Shown: positions 43,260-51,966 of the stretch, piece by piece
Layout: every line of letters starts with the position of its first letter
Numbering within the stretch: the first letter of the stretch is position 1
NCBI GenBank assembly: GCA_965206395.1
Contig: CBDBJK010000038.1
Coordinates: 310,001-374,000 of the forward strand
Reading direction: 5' to 3'
Length of the DNA stretch: 64,000 bases
From: CBDBJK01 sp965206395
GTDB taxonomy: Bacteria > Chloroflexota > Dehalococcoidia > Lucifugimonadales > CATOSD01
Translations under genes and position numbers: made by a program
Notes under the pieces: generated by a model
Databases searched by the model: none
What the model saw: only the letters and a program-made list of their open reading frames with translations
Told to the model about the DNA's origin: nothing

Positions 43260-44384
43260 ATGGCTGCTACTTCTCAGACCGAACAGCACAGCCGTGATGG
43301 CGCAGGCGTTTCCACCAAACCCAAGGTGGCCGTAGTCTACACTTCGCCGGAAACTGTTCTTGAAGACATTGGTCGCGCCATGCGATTGGCCGACTATCAG
43401 ACGTATCTCCCTAAAGACGCAGCCACCTTGCTGAAGATAAACATCTCCTGGCAGCACTACTATCCCGCCTGCTCGACGACTCCCTGGCAGCTTGAGGGGG
43501 CTATCAAGACGCTTCAGGCCGACGGCTATCAAGAGCTAATCCCCACTCACAACGGTACGGTTGTGGTTGATGCTCATGAAGGAGCGGAAAACAACAAGCA
43601 TAAAGCGGTGGAGGATAAGTACGGTCTGAAAAGCCTTCACCTGGAAGAAACGAAGTGGATCGATTACAAACCCAAGGCCAAGATGTCAGTCCTGAATGAG
43701 GTTTACCCGGATGGATTCCAGATTCCAGAGGCTCTCTTTGGAAAGAACATCCTGCACCTGCCGACGGTCAAGACTCACGTCTTCACGACCATAACCGGCG
43801 CGATGAAGAACGCTTTCGGCGGACTGCTGAACCACAAGCGCCACTGGACCCATTCGGTAATCCACGAGACGTTGGTGGACTTGCTGAACATCCAGAAGGA
43901 GATACACCCCGGCATCTTCGCGGTTACCGATGGAACGTTTGCCGGAGACGGCCCTGGCCCTCGCGCCATGCGCTGGCATATAAAGAACGTTATTCTCGCC
44001 AGCGCCGACCAGGTTGCTATAGACGCCGTAGCCGCCAAGATAATGGGTTTCGACCCCATGTCGATCAAGTTCATCAGACTTGGGCACGAGTCAGGTCTGG
44101 GACGCGGCGACATCAACGAAATCGACGTGGTGGGCGAGGACATTTCAGAGGTGAACTGGCGTTTCACCGGCTCGGAAAACACCTTTGCCAGCCAGGGCCA
44201 GAAGCTAGTCTACTGGGGGCCATTGAAACGGTTGGAGAACATCTTGCTCAGGTCGCCGCTGGTATTCTTCGGCATCATGGCTTCCAATGTTTATCACAAC
44301 GGCTACTGGCTTCCTGTCAAAGGCCGCAGGCGCGTCCGACAAGCCCTCGAAACAGACTGGGGCAAGCTGTTCCAGAGCTATTAA
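43260..44384 (+). CDS. DUF362 domain protein
   Basis: A 374-aa DUF362 protein: PKVAVVYTSPETVLEDIGRAMRL, LLKINISWQHYYPACSTTPWQLEGAIKTL, VVVDAHEGAENN, LHLPTVKTHVFTTITGAMKNAFGGLL, FAVTDGTFAGDGPGPR and VAIDAVAAKIMGFDP (in pieces). The T-K-x-H and A-M-K-N segments are family hallmarks. No CxxCxxC ferredoxin cluster is attached, unlike some members. The role is unknown; DUF362 proteins are often linked to redox or cofactor processes. ATG 43260; no strong ribosome site is visible. Confidence 0.9.
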   Translation: MAATSQTEQHSRDGAGVSTKPKVAVVYTSPETVLEDIGRAMRLADYQTYLPKDAATLLKINISWQHYYPACSTTPWQLEGAIKTLQADGYQELIPTHNGTVVVDAHEGAENNKHKAVEDKYGLKSLHLEETKWIDYKPKAKMSVLNEVYPDGFQIPEALFGKNILHLPTVKTHVFTTITGAMKNAFGGLLNHKRHWTHSVIHETLVDLLNIQKEIHPGIFAVTDGTFAGDGPGPRAMRWHIKNVILASADQVAIDAVAAKIMGFDPMSIKFIRLGHESGLGRGDINEIDVVGEDISEVNWRFTGSENTFASQGQKLVYWGPLKRLENILLRSPLVFFGIMASNVYHNGYWLPVKGRRRVRQALETDWGKLFQSY

Positions 44385-44567
44385 TCCCTACCCCATTGTA
44401 GAAACAGGACTGAACAGTATACCTCCGATTGCCTCCGAGGGCTGTCTCGAACAGAACAAGCCCTCCTGCTTTTTCACTTCGTTCCTACGTCCCCAAATGC
44501 TAGGTGACGCCTATAGCCGAGTGTTCGGCTGATACTTCATGGCGGAATTGAGTGCCGTCGATTTCAG

Positions 44568-44596
44568 TTGACAACTTCGGCAGGCGGTCATATAGT
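44568..44596 (+). promoter_or_regulatory. Sigma-70-type promoter upstream of the thiolase-like cluster
   Basis: TTGACA (44568-44573), a 17-bp spacer, then TATAGT (44591-44596): near-consensus boxes. The start codon is about 170 bp downstream, leaving a long leader. The rest of the 383-bp gap (44385-44767) shows nothing recognisable. Confidence 0.6.
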
Positions 44597-44767
44597 CTGT
44601 GCTATGCCAAGATGGATTGCTTATGAAAGCGCCAGGTTCCATCTAGGAAATATCAGGTTGCTGATAATGCCTGTCAGCTAGACGTCGCCAGCATACTCAA
44701 ACCCCTAAAGACCAGTCTATCAACCGCCGGATTACAGAATATGAACACGCAGCGGGAGTGAATCGAA

Positions 44768-45898
44768 ATGAGCTTGAAAGACAAATACTGCATCGCCGGG
44801 GTTGCGACCACCAAGTTCGGTAGAGTGCCGGGTGTGTCTGCCCTCGCATTTACCACCGAGGCAGCCCAACTTGCTATCGAAGACGCCGGGCTGGAAAAGT
44901 CGGATATCGACGCTGTATTGTGCAAGTATCCACCGTCCAACTTTCAGGGCTTGTGGGCGCACAAAGTGTCCGAGACCTTGGGTATCCAGCCAAAAATCGC
45001 CGCTACCATAGATCAGGCCGGAGCATCCAACATCGGCCTCGTCCAGTACGCAATGATGGCAATAGAAGCGGGACTCATCACGACAGCCGTATGCTGCTAC
45101 GGAGACAATCCGCTTTCCGGCCCGCCCAGCACGTACAGCAGAGTACAGGGAACGGCTTCGGCATACGGCATGTTTGGCGCGCCTTCGGGATACGCCATGA
45201 TCGCCCAGCGCCACATGACCGAGTTCGGCACGACGAGCGAACAGCTTGGACACATGGCGGTATCAACAAGAGGATGGGCAAGCAAGAACCCTAACGCCCA
45301 CAGACAAGAACCCATGACAATAGAGGATCATCAGCAATCAAGATACGTGTCTGAGCCGCTTCACCTTCTGGACTGTTGCCTGGTATCAGATGGCGGCGCG
45401 GCGGTTGTAGTAACTTCAGCCGAGCGCGCAAAGAGCCTGAAAAAGCCACCAGTTTACGTCATGGGTATCGGTCAGCACCACATAGCCTGGGACTTGCCTC
45501 AACGGCCCACTCTGACCACCAGCGGAGCGAAAATATCTGGCGAGATGGCTTTTCAGATGGCGGGCGTTACCCCGCAAGATATCGATGTCTGCGAGCTTTA
45601 CGACTGCTTTACCATCGTCCCAATCATCACGCTGGAGGACTATGGCTTCTGCGCCAAGGGCGATGGAGGGGCCTACGTCGAAAGCGGCATTACCGCGCCC
45701 GGAGGCAAGCTTCCCGTGAACACCAGCGGCGGGCTGCTTTCTGAGAGCGGCATGGCTGGAATGCAACTCATCGTGGAGGCGGTTCGCCAGCTCAGGGGAG
45801 AGTGCGACGAGCGGCAGGTGAACGACGCGAATATCGCACTGGTTAGCGGACAGGGCGGTATCATGCACTCCCACGCCACTATGATATTGAGGAACTGA
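44768..45898 (+). CDS. Thiolase-superfamily protein, Ltp2/SCP-x-like (possible aldolase)
   Basis: A 376-aa thiolase fold. The usual nucleophilic Cys (N-A-C-A-S-G) is replaced: the segment reads TIDQAGASNIGL. The late motifs are also changed: ELYDCFTIVPIITLEDYGFCAKGDGG and NTSGGLLSESGMAGMQLIVEAVRQLRGE, in place of the standard G-H-P and C-x-G blocks. This pattern is that of the Ltp2-type proteins, which work with a DUF35 partner as retro-aldolases or acyl-CoA lyases in side-chain degradation, rather than of degradative thiolases. The next gene (3 bp on) encodes a DUF35 protein, supporting this. The substrate is unknown. Confidence 0.85.
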   Translation: MSLKDKYCIAGVATTKFGRVPGVSALAFTTEAAQLAIEDAGLEKSDIDAVLCKYPPSNFQGLWAHKVSETLGIQPKIAATIDQAGASNIGLVQYAMMAIEAGLITTAVCCYGDNPLSGPPSTYSRVQGTASAYGMFGAPSGYAMIAQRHMTEFGTTSEQLGHMAVSTRGWASKNPNAHRQEPMTIEDHQQSRYVSEPLHLLDCCLVSDGGAAVVVTSAERAKSLKKPPVYVMGIGQHHIAWDLPQRPTLTTSGAKISGEMAFQMAGVTPQDIDVCELYDCFTIVPIITLEDYGFCAKGDGGAYVESGITAPGGKLPVNTSGGLLSESGMAGMQLIVEAVRQLRGECDERQVNDANIALVSGQGGIMHSHATMILRN

Positions 45899-45901
45899 AC
45901 C

Positions 45902-46312
45902 ATGACCACCGATTACACGAAACCTCTGCCTGAAATCAACGACGAAGACCGCCTGTTCTGGGAGGGCTGCAAACGCCACGAACTGTTACTGCAAAAGTGC
46001 CTGCGCTGCGGACACCTGCGTCACCTTGGCCCGGCCTGCCCGCAATGCTGGTCTACGGAACACCAGTGGGTCCCATCCAGCGGCAAGGGCAAAGTATACA
46101 CATGGATTGTCGTACACCAGCGTTACAACAGGGCATTCGAAGACGACCTGCCGTATAACGTTGCGATTGTAGAGCTTGAAGAAGGCCCAAGAATGCTTAC
46201 CAGGCTGGTGGGGATCGACAACGAAAAAGTACGCCCCGAACTGCCTGTTGAAGTTTCATGGAGCGACATAACCGACGAGGTAACTCTTCCGATGTTCACC
46301 GCGTCTGGATAA
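45902..46312 (+). CDS. DUF35 OB-fold protein with rubredoxin-like zinc ribbon
   Basis: A 136-aa protein. An N-terminal helix (INDEDRLFWEGCKRHELLLQ) precedes a four-Cys zinc ribbon (C-L-R-C-G...C-P-Q-C) and an OB-fold (GKGKVYTWIVVHQRY...PYNVAIVELEEGPRMLTRLVG). It is the standard companion of SCP-x/Ltp2-like proteins, where it contributes to an acyl-CoA-binding complex. It starts 3 bp after the thiolase-like gene, so they are surely co-translated. Confidence 0.93.
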   Translation: MTTDYTKPLPEINDEDRLFWEGCKRHELLLQKCLRCGHLRHLGPACPQCWSTEHQWVPSSGKGKVYTWIVVHQRYNRAFEDDLPYNVAIVELEEGPRMLTRLVGIDNEKVRPELPVEVSWSDITDEVTLPMFTASG

Positions 46313-46344
46313 GAGGCCTCGATATCTAGCTTGGGAGGCTTAGC

Positions 46345-46743
46345 ATGTCGATAACACTTTCCGAAACGACTTCCATTCTCCAGGCTTCCGAAGAAAAGGC
46401 AACAGAGATGGGCGTACCTGTAACAATCGTCGTTGTAGACGGCGGTGGGCATATCAAGGGACTCCATCGCATGGATCGTGCCGCTTGGTTCACTGTGGAT
46501 GTCGCCACCGCGATGGCGTTTACGGTCACGACTTTTGGTCGGCCCGGTGAGGACTTGATTCCGTTACAGGATCGGCCATTCTTCCAGACATTTAGCCATA
46601 TGCAGGGCGGCAAAGTGCTGGCGGCATTGGGTTCAATGCCCATCAAGCGTGGTGAAGATATGATAGGTGGCATAGGGGTTAGTGGAGGCAGTGGAGAGCA
46701 AGACCTGGAGATCGTAAAGGCTGGTTTATCTGCTTTTGCCTGA
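46345..46743 (+). CDS. GlcG/HbpS family (DUF336) heme-binding-like protein
   Basis: A 132-aa protein with the DUF336 pattern: SILQASEEKATEMGVPVTIVVVDGGGHIKGLHRMDRAAW, TVDVATAMAFTVTTF and PIKRGEDMIGGIGVSGGSGEQDLEIVKAGLSA (in pieces). Members include heme-binding HbpS and GlcG of unknown function, often in catabolic clusters. It lies 32 bp after the DUF35 gene, in the same operon. Confidence 0.9.
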   Translation: MSITLSETTSILQASEEKATEMGVPVTIVVVDGGGHIKGLHRMDRAAWFTVDVATAMAFTVTTFGRPGEDLIPLQDRPFFQTFSHMQGGKVLAALGSMPIKRGEDMIGGIGVSGGSGEQDLEIVKAGLSAFA

Positions 46744-46756
46744 TTTGTAGCAGCCG

Positions 46757-46830
46757 TTAGTCAATCTAACGCGTTATGAGTCAACCCCGGCATCCTGGGT
46801 TCGATACCTTTACGACGCCAGATTGACTCT
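46757..46830. other. Inverted repeat after the GlcG gene, with tRNA T-loop-like core
   Basis: The 9-bp perfect arms AGTCAATCT and AGATTGACT enclose about 55 nt that include GGGTTCGATACC and GACGCCA. This superficially resembles a tRNA, but T-stem pairing and D-arm are lacking, so I do not call a tRNA gene. It may be a terminator or a decayed tRNA fragment. Confidence 0.4.
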
Positions 46831-46908
46831 GTGCCCTCCTCTTTTCTATTTCATGTGCAAACTATGTCCCAGAACAACCATCGTCAACCCAATCTTCGGA
46901 GGTGAGAA

Positions 46909-47775
46909 ATGGCAGTAGTCGGATCAGGCGATTTCAAATACGAGCGCGTACCAGCATGGCCTAACATGCCCAAATACTGGTCGTTTGGAGCCGCCTCCGA
47001 CGGCGCGGTCAACTCCAATGACGGAATCTACATCTTCAGCCGGGGCGACCACCCCCTGACCATCTGGGACCCGGACGGCAACTTCATCTCCTCATGGGGC
47101 GAGGGAACCTTCTCTGCCAACCCGCACGGAATATACATCGCGCCCAACGACGACGTGTGGTTGGTGGACAGGGATTTTCATATTGCGACCGAGTATTCTC
47201 CGGGCGGCGAGTCGATCAGAACGCTGGGGAACAAACTGGCCCCATCTCCCTCGTTTCAGGGGATGCCCTTCAACATGCCGTCGGGTCTGGCTATCGCGCC
47301 CAACGGTGAAATGTTCGTCTCGGACGGCTATGGAGGCCATCGAGTGCACAAGTTCAACGCAGATGGCGAGCTTCTGCTGTCGTGGGGCAAGCAGGGCACA
47401 GGCCCGGGCGAGTTTGCCCTGGTGCACAACGTCTGGGTGGACAAGGACAGCCGTGTGATAATATGCGACCGCGAGAACGACCGCATCCAGATTTTCGATG
47501 ACCAAGGCAATTTCCTGGAGGAGTGGACAGACCTTGAGAAGCCGGGCGACATCTGGATTCACGACGACATCGTGCATGTCGTAGAGCAAGGCCCTGGCAG
47601 CGAGGTGAGCCTCTGGACACTCGGGGGCGACCTCATCACGCGCTGGAGGGGCAGAGAAGGGCCGGGTCAGGGCACTATCGTGGGAGGGCACGGCCTTTGC
47701 GTGGATTCCCACGGCAGCATCTACGTAACCGAAATCGGCCAGGGCATGCGAGTGTCGAAGTTTCAGCGGGTGTAG
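46909..47775 (+). CDS. NHL-repeat beta-propeller protein
   Basis: A 288-aa protein of NHL/6-bladed propeller repeats without a signal peptide. Repeats include PLTIWDPDGNFISSWGEG, GLAIAPNGEMFVSDGYGGHRVHKFNADGELLLSWG and IICDRENDRIQIFDDQGNFLEEW (in pieces). It resembles the peptidyl-alpha-hydroxyglycine alpha-amidating lyase-like fold. In Chloroflexota such proteins are numerous; a lactonase/lyase or binding role is possible. ATG 46909 has GGAGGTGAG upstream. A second NHL protein is at 61129. Confidence 0.85.
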   Translation: MAVVGSGDFKYERVPAWPNMPKYWSFGAASDGAVNSNDGIYIFSRGDHPLTIWDPDGNFISSWGEGTFSANPHGIYIAPNDDVWLVDRDFHIATEYSPGGESIRTLGNKLAPSPSFQGMPFNMPSGLAIAPNGEMFVSDGYGGHRVHKFNADGELLLSWGKQGTGPGEFALVHNVWVDKDSRVIICDRENDRIQIFDDQGNFLEEWTDLEKPGDIWIHDDIVHVVEQGPGSEVSLWTLGGDLITRWRGREGPGQGTIVGGHGLCVDSHGSIYVTEIGQGMRVSKFQRV

Positions 47776-47906
47776 TTCGGCTGTATCTGTAAAATGTTTC
47801 GGAATTGCCAAACTCCGGTAGATTATAGTATGGGACTCGCTGCCGTAGGCCTCCTGTATTTGTATTTGTATTTGAAAATCTCTGAAAGACCGGTGGGAGG
47901 CAATTC

Positions 47907-49940
47907 TTGGTCGATACGCGCTTTGGGGTCATTGTCGTCCTTCTTGCGGCCATCGCGCTTTTTGCAGCAGCGTCCGGTGCGTCGTCAGCGGACGACCCTC
48001 CTGTGCCGCGTCCAGACCCCAGTGAGCTTCGCTTCCCTGCCTCGACATCGCCACTGCCAGCCGCTCCTCCAGGGAAGAACCCCAAGTTCTCCTCAAGCAT
48101 CGCCCAACTGCTCGAAACGGCGCAGAGCGTCACCAGCGGAACGTTCGAGGGAGAATCCGCCTTCCCTCGCGCGCAGGCATCGTCAATCGGGGCGGATCTG
48201 GCGTCCGGCCTCATCCGGTTAGATAGCATAGGCCGAGTCCAGGTATACATCCGCGTTTCGGCGAGCGACGAGAGGTCATTTCACGAAAAGGTGGGAGAGC
48301 TTGAATCCCTTGGGATAGTCGTCGAGCGTTATGCCTTGGATGAAAAACTCGTCCAGGCAAGGATACCCATCGGAACACTGCCCCAGTTAGCCGAGTTGGA
48401 ATACATCAGGGCCGTCACCCCGCCAGATTACGGCTACGCGAACGTTGGCTCAAAAATGACCGAAGGAGACGCCCTGCTGGGCTTCGACGACCTGCGCACG
48501 ACTCTGGGTGTCGATGGCACAGGGGTCACAGTGGGCGTCATATCCGATGGTATATTCGGCCTTGCCGACGCCATAGCGTCCGTTGACCTGCCCGCGACTA
48601 CGCTGATTCGAGACGGGGGCAATGTTCTGACCGGGACCACGGGCGGCCTTATCGCTACGTCATTTCGAGCCGACGGAGACCTTGAGAAGGGGTTGGATGG
48701 AGTGTCGATGGGCGCGGAAGGCACCGCGATTCTTGAGATAGTCCACGACATAGCTCCCGGCGCTCAACTTCGCTTCGCCAATTTCAGCACGTCACTTGAG
48801 TTCATGGCGGCGGTGGACTTCCTCGCCGCCAACAGCGACGTTGTAATCGACGACATAGGCTTTTTCGGCGGGCCGTACGATCAGAGCAGCTCCATTTCAG
48901 CCAATACCGCGACAGAGCTTGGCAGACTGAGCAACCCGATTCGAGGCTACTACACCTCTGTGGGCAATCAAGCCTTACTGCACTATCAAGAAACTTATGT
49001 TGACTCGCTAGTCGATGGCACGCTAATCGTAGGCAGTCCGGGCAATCTCCATCAGTTCACTGCCACTAGCGACACCACGGACTGCGCGGGGCTTGGAGCT
49101 TCGCTTGGTAATTTAATAGGATTATGGCCGGGCCAGTCCGCCATCGTGATACTATCTTGGGACGAGCCTCTGGGATCAGTGACCTCAGATTACGATCTCT
49201 ACGCCGTTGAGAGCGGAACTAACGCAATAAATGGCTTCAGCACAAACAATAACCCTGCTCTTGGAGAGCCATCGGAGTTCATGTCTGTTTTCAACAACAC
49301 CGCAGGCTTCAAGTTCTACAGCATCGCCATATCGAACTACCAGAACGCTTCCTCTGCCCAGACCTTTGATATGTTTGTTCTGGGCGGGATAGCGCTCTCT
49401 TGCAACACAGGTGCGGGGACGGCCTTTAATTACAACACGCTAGAGAGCAGTGTTCCAGCTCAAAGTGACTCCGGTGGCGGCGTGGTCTCGGTGGGCGCGA
49501 TCAACGCCTCAGACCTCGGCGTGGACGACATCGCGTCGTACAGCAGCCACGGCCCCGCGAACAACGGTGCCACAAAGCCGGACGTGGCAGCTATCGACGG
49601 AGTTTCCATTACTGGTTCCGGAGGTTTCTCCTCGCCGTTCTTCGGCACGTCGGCGGCAGCTCCACACGTCGCTGGACTCGCGGCGTTGCTCCTAGAACTC
49701 AGGCCAGAGCTTTCGAGCGGCGAGCAAGGCGACGACCCCGTTGCAGACCGGGCGACGCTGCGGAATGCTATCATCGGCACCGCCGTTGACCTGGGCGATG
49801 CTGGTGTGGATAACGTCTTTGGCAGCGGTCGAGTCAACGGCCTCAATGCCGGACAGCTGCTAATAGCCCCGACGCCTACGCCGACTCCCACGCCCATTCC
49901 GTCCGCTTCCACGTGGACGCTAGTGGTCCAACATCATTGA
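47907..49940 (+). CDS. Secreted subtilase-like (S8) protein, C-terminus cut by IS630 copy E
   Basis: Starts at TTG 47907 with GGGAGG upstream. Signal peptide residues 1-26 (VVLLAAIALFAAASGASSA). The S8 scaffold is clear: GTGVTVGVISDGIFG (Asp), and the Ser block FFGTSAAAPHVAGLAALLLE. At the His block (normally H-G-T-x-V-A-G) the sequence is MGAEGTAILEIVHDIAPGAQL, so Glu stands where His is expected, recalling the Ser-Glu-Asp sedolisins. Whether it is catalytic is open. The protein ends in a (PT)n stretch, typical of a linker before an anchor, then IS630 copy E begins at 49923. The last six residues and the stop come from the IS, so a C-terminal anchor has probably been lost. Confidence 0.82.
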   Translation: MVDTRFGVIVVLLAAIALFAAASGASSADDPPVPRPDPSELRFPASTSPLPAAPPGKNPKFSSSIAQLLETAQSVTSGTFEGESAFPRAQASSIGADLASGLIRLDSIGRVQVYIRVSASDERSFHEKVGELESLGIVVERYALDEKLVQARIPIGTLPQLAELEYIRAVTPPDYGYANVGSKMTEGDALLGFDDLRTTLGVDGTGVTVGVISDGIFGLADAIASVDLPATTLIRDGGNVLTGTTGGLIATSFRADGDLEKGLDGVSMGAEGTAILEIVHDIAPGAQLRFANFSTSLEFMAAVDFLAANSDVVIDDIGFFGGPYDQSSSISANTATELGRLSNPIRGYYTSVGNQALLHYQETYVDSLVDGTLIVGSPGNLHQFTATSDTTDCAGLGASLGNLIGLWPGQSAIVILSWDEPLGSVTSDYDLYAVESGTNAINGFSTNNNPALGEPSEFMSVFNNTAGFKFYSIAISNYQNASSAQTFDMFVLGGIALSCNTGAGTAFNYNTLESSVPAQSDSGGGVVSVGAINASDLGVDDIASYSSHGPANNGATKPDVAAIDGVSITGSGGFSSPFFGTSAAAPHVAGLAALLLELRPELSSGEQGDDPVADRATLRNAIIGTAVDLGDAGVDNVFGSGRVNGLNAGQLLIAPTPTPTPTPIPSASTWTLVVQHH

Positions 49941-50420
49941 AATGAATACCATGATAGTCATTGTTCCTCTTGGGGGTTCAATCGTAACGTTGAACCGAGG
50001 AGGAACCATGATGTCTACCAAGAAGTACCGTATCAGACTGACTACCGACGAACAACAGGAACTCAACGCCTTGGTCTCACGCGGTCGGGCTGCGGCGTAC
50101 AAACAGACCCATGCGCGCATTCTGCTGATGAGCGATGAGTCACGCTCGGACGGGGGAATGAAGGACGCGGACATCACCAGCGCGCTCGGTGTGGGACAGT
50201 CAACGGTCGAGCGAATACGCAAGCGCTGTGTGGAGGAGGGGGTCGAGTCTGCGCTGAATCGCAAAAAGCAACTGCGTCGGCGTCAAAAGAGACTGGACGG
50301 CGAAGGTGAAGCACGGTTGATAGCGATGGCCTGCGGGGAACCGCCGGAGGGGCGTGCCAGTTGGACCCTGAAGCTGTTGGCTGACCAGTTGGTCGAGTGT
50401 GAGATAGTCGGGACCATTAG
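49923..50420 (+). mobile_element. IS630-family element, copy E (left part only)
   Basis: The left terminus GTGGTCCAAC is preceded by TA in CTAG. The sequence matches the other copies up to GGACCATTAG (50420), where an IS5-group element begins. The remaining 750 bp or so of the IS630 copy are not found on the other side of that element (51618) nor after the second IS5-group copy (58869), so they have been lost. Confidence 0.93.
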
Positions 50421-50457
50421 GGATGCTCTGAATAAGTCCCGATGGCTTGTGGGATAG
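50008..50457 (+). pseudogene. IS630-family transposase, frame A truncated
   Basis: Frame A is intact from ATG 50008 through EIVGTI, then runs into the IS5-group element and stops at 50457. Frame B with the catalytic DDE motifs is absent, so no transposase can be made. Confidence 0.92.
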
Positions 50458-51617
50458 TAAAATAGGGCCAAGGCCTGAAGACGGGGGAGGAGAGGCAATG
50501 AACCAGCCGACGTTTGCGGACTTGGACTACGAGAGCAAGAAGCGAAAGACTCGCCGGGAGAAGTTCCTTGAGCGCATGGATGGACTGATCCCTTGGGAAG
50601 AGTTGGAAGAGCGCATTCGACCGTTCTATCCCAAGGCCGGTCGTGGTCGGCGGCCCTACGAGTTATCGGTGATGCTACGGATACACTGCGTGCAGTTGTT
50701 TTACAACCTGAGCGACCCTGGGATGGAGGACATGCTCTATGAGGTCGAATCGGTGAGGCGGTTCGTAGGGCTGAGACTGCCTGGGCCGCTGCCGGACGAG
50801 ACGACGATTCTGAACTTCCGCCACCTGCTGGAAGAGCATGAGTTGGGCGCGGGTCTGTTCGAGGAGATCAACCGCTATCTGGAGTCCAAGGGTCTCCGTC
50901 TTCAGGAGGGGACGATAGTGGACGCGAGCATCATAGCGGCGCCCTCATCGACGAAGAATCGGGCTAAAGAGCGCGACCCCGAGATGCACCAGACGAAGAA
51001 GGGTAACGAGTGGCACTTCGGGATGAAGGTGCACATCGGTGTGGACTCGCAGACGGGAGTGGTGCACAGCATGACCACGACATCTGCGAACGTGCATGAC
51101 CTGACTGAGTTGCCCCGGTTGCTGCACGGTGGGGAGTCTCAGGTGTGGGGAGATGCTGGGTATCAGGGAGTTGACAAGAGGCCGGGGAACCGGGGCTTGG
51201 ACGTGGAGTGGCAGGTGGCGATGAGGCCCGGCCAGCGTCGGAAGCTGGAGCCTGGGAGCCCTGAGGCGGTGTCGGAGAAGCGCAAAGCGTCGGTCAGAGC
51301 TAAGGTGGAGCATCCGTTCCTGTACATCAAGCGGCACTTCGGCTACGCCAAGGTCCGCTACAGGGGGCTGTCCAAGAACACGCAGCGGCTGATGACGCTG
51401 CTGGGGTTTGCCAACTTGATGAGGGCCGAACAGTACCTGGCGGCGTGAGACCTTGTATAAGTGCGCCCAAAATCAGGGCTAAGGGCGGCGAAAGGCCCTG
51501 TCAGGGCCGGTTGTAGGCCGACAATAACCCTCACCACGGTGCCATGAGGCAATTTAACGCCCCCAAAACCACTCCGGTCAACTCGGCCCAGCCTGAAGCC
51601 GATTGTTCAGAGCATCC
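50421..51617 (+). mobile_element. ISc copy X, IS5-group insertion sequence (1197 bp)
   Basis: The ends GGATGCTCTGAA and TTCAGAGCATCC are inverted repeats. The flanks differ: TTAG on the left (50417-50420), CTAG on the right (51618-51621). IS5-group elements duplicate a 4-bp YTAR target, so both are legal targets but not one duplication. The second copy (57672-58868) is inverted, with CTAG left and TTAG right. Confidence 0.93.
50498..51448 (+). CDS. IS5-group transposase
   Basis: A 316-aa intact DDE transposase closely resembling InsH of E. coli IS5: MNQPTFADLDYESKKRKTRREKFLERMD, YPKAGRGRRPYELSVMLRIHCVQLFYNLSDPGMED, GTIVDASIIAAPSSTKN (Asp), RDPEMHQTKKGNEWHFGMKVHIGVD, GDAGYQG (Asp) and RAKVEHPFLYIKRHFGYAKVRYRGL (Glu), read in pieces. 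Start ATG 50498 with GGAGAGG upstream. Confidence 0.95.
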   Translation: MNQPTFADLDYESKKRKTRREKFLERMDGLIPWEELEERIRPFYPKAGRGRRPYELSVMLRIHCVQLFYNLSDPGMEDMLYEVESVRRFVGLRLPGPLPDETTILNFRHLLEEHELGAGLFEEINRYLESKGLRLQEGTIVDASIIAAPSSTKNRAKERDPEMHQTKKGNEWHFGMKVHIGVDSQTGVVHSMTTTSANVHDLTELPRLLHGGESQVWGDAGYQGVDKRPGNRGLDVEWQVAMRPGQRRKLEPGSPEAVSEKRKASVRAKVEHPFLYIKRHFGYAKVRYRGLSKNTQRLMTLLGFANLMRAEQYLAA

Positions 51618-51934
51618 CTAGCTCGATCCTCCTCGGTCAGACGGTAGACGTAGGACAGTTCGGGACTCTTGGGCCTTTCCTCGTCCCACCCTAGCCGTCG
51701 TCCGACCGCCATCCGGATATTGAACAGCAGCGCGGCGACCGGACCGACCGTCTCGGCCCTCATGGACCAGAGGAGGGCTTGAACGTCCTCTAGCGTCCGG
51801 CCTTCCCCTCCGCCCCGGAGCCGCATGACCCATGCGTCGTGTAGCGGAACGTCGTGCAGAAAGGAGTGAACCCTCAGCGGCTTCGCCCGGAACTCGCGGT
51901 TTGCCACGCGGCTATTATGTTTTTCGGGGTTCAT
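51578..51934 (-). pseudogene. DUF2867-like protein, 3' end replaced by IS5-group element
   Basis: ATG 51934 follows AAGGAGAGG. About 105 codons precede the IS: VPLHDAWVMRLRGGGEGRTLEDVQALL, GPVAALLFNIRMAVGRRLGWDEERPKSPELSYVYRLTEEDRA. After that the frame enters the inverted repeat of ISc copy X at 51617 and ends at 51578. The pattern resembles DUF2867 proteins of 150-170 aa (moderate confidence), so roughly one third is missing. Its GC-rich composition matches the NADH dehydrogenase gene next to it. Confidence 0.6.
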
Positions 51935-51966
51935 AGCGCACCTCTCCTTTTTCGCCGGGCCGGGTC

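Noticed and set aside
46757..46830. tRNA gene
   Set aside because: There is a T-loop-like GTTCGAT and a terminal pairing, but no T-stem, D-arm or credible anticodon stem.
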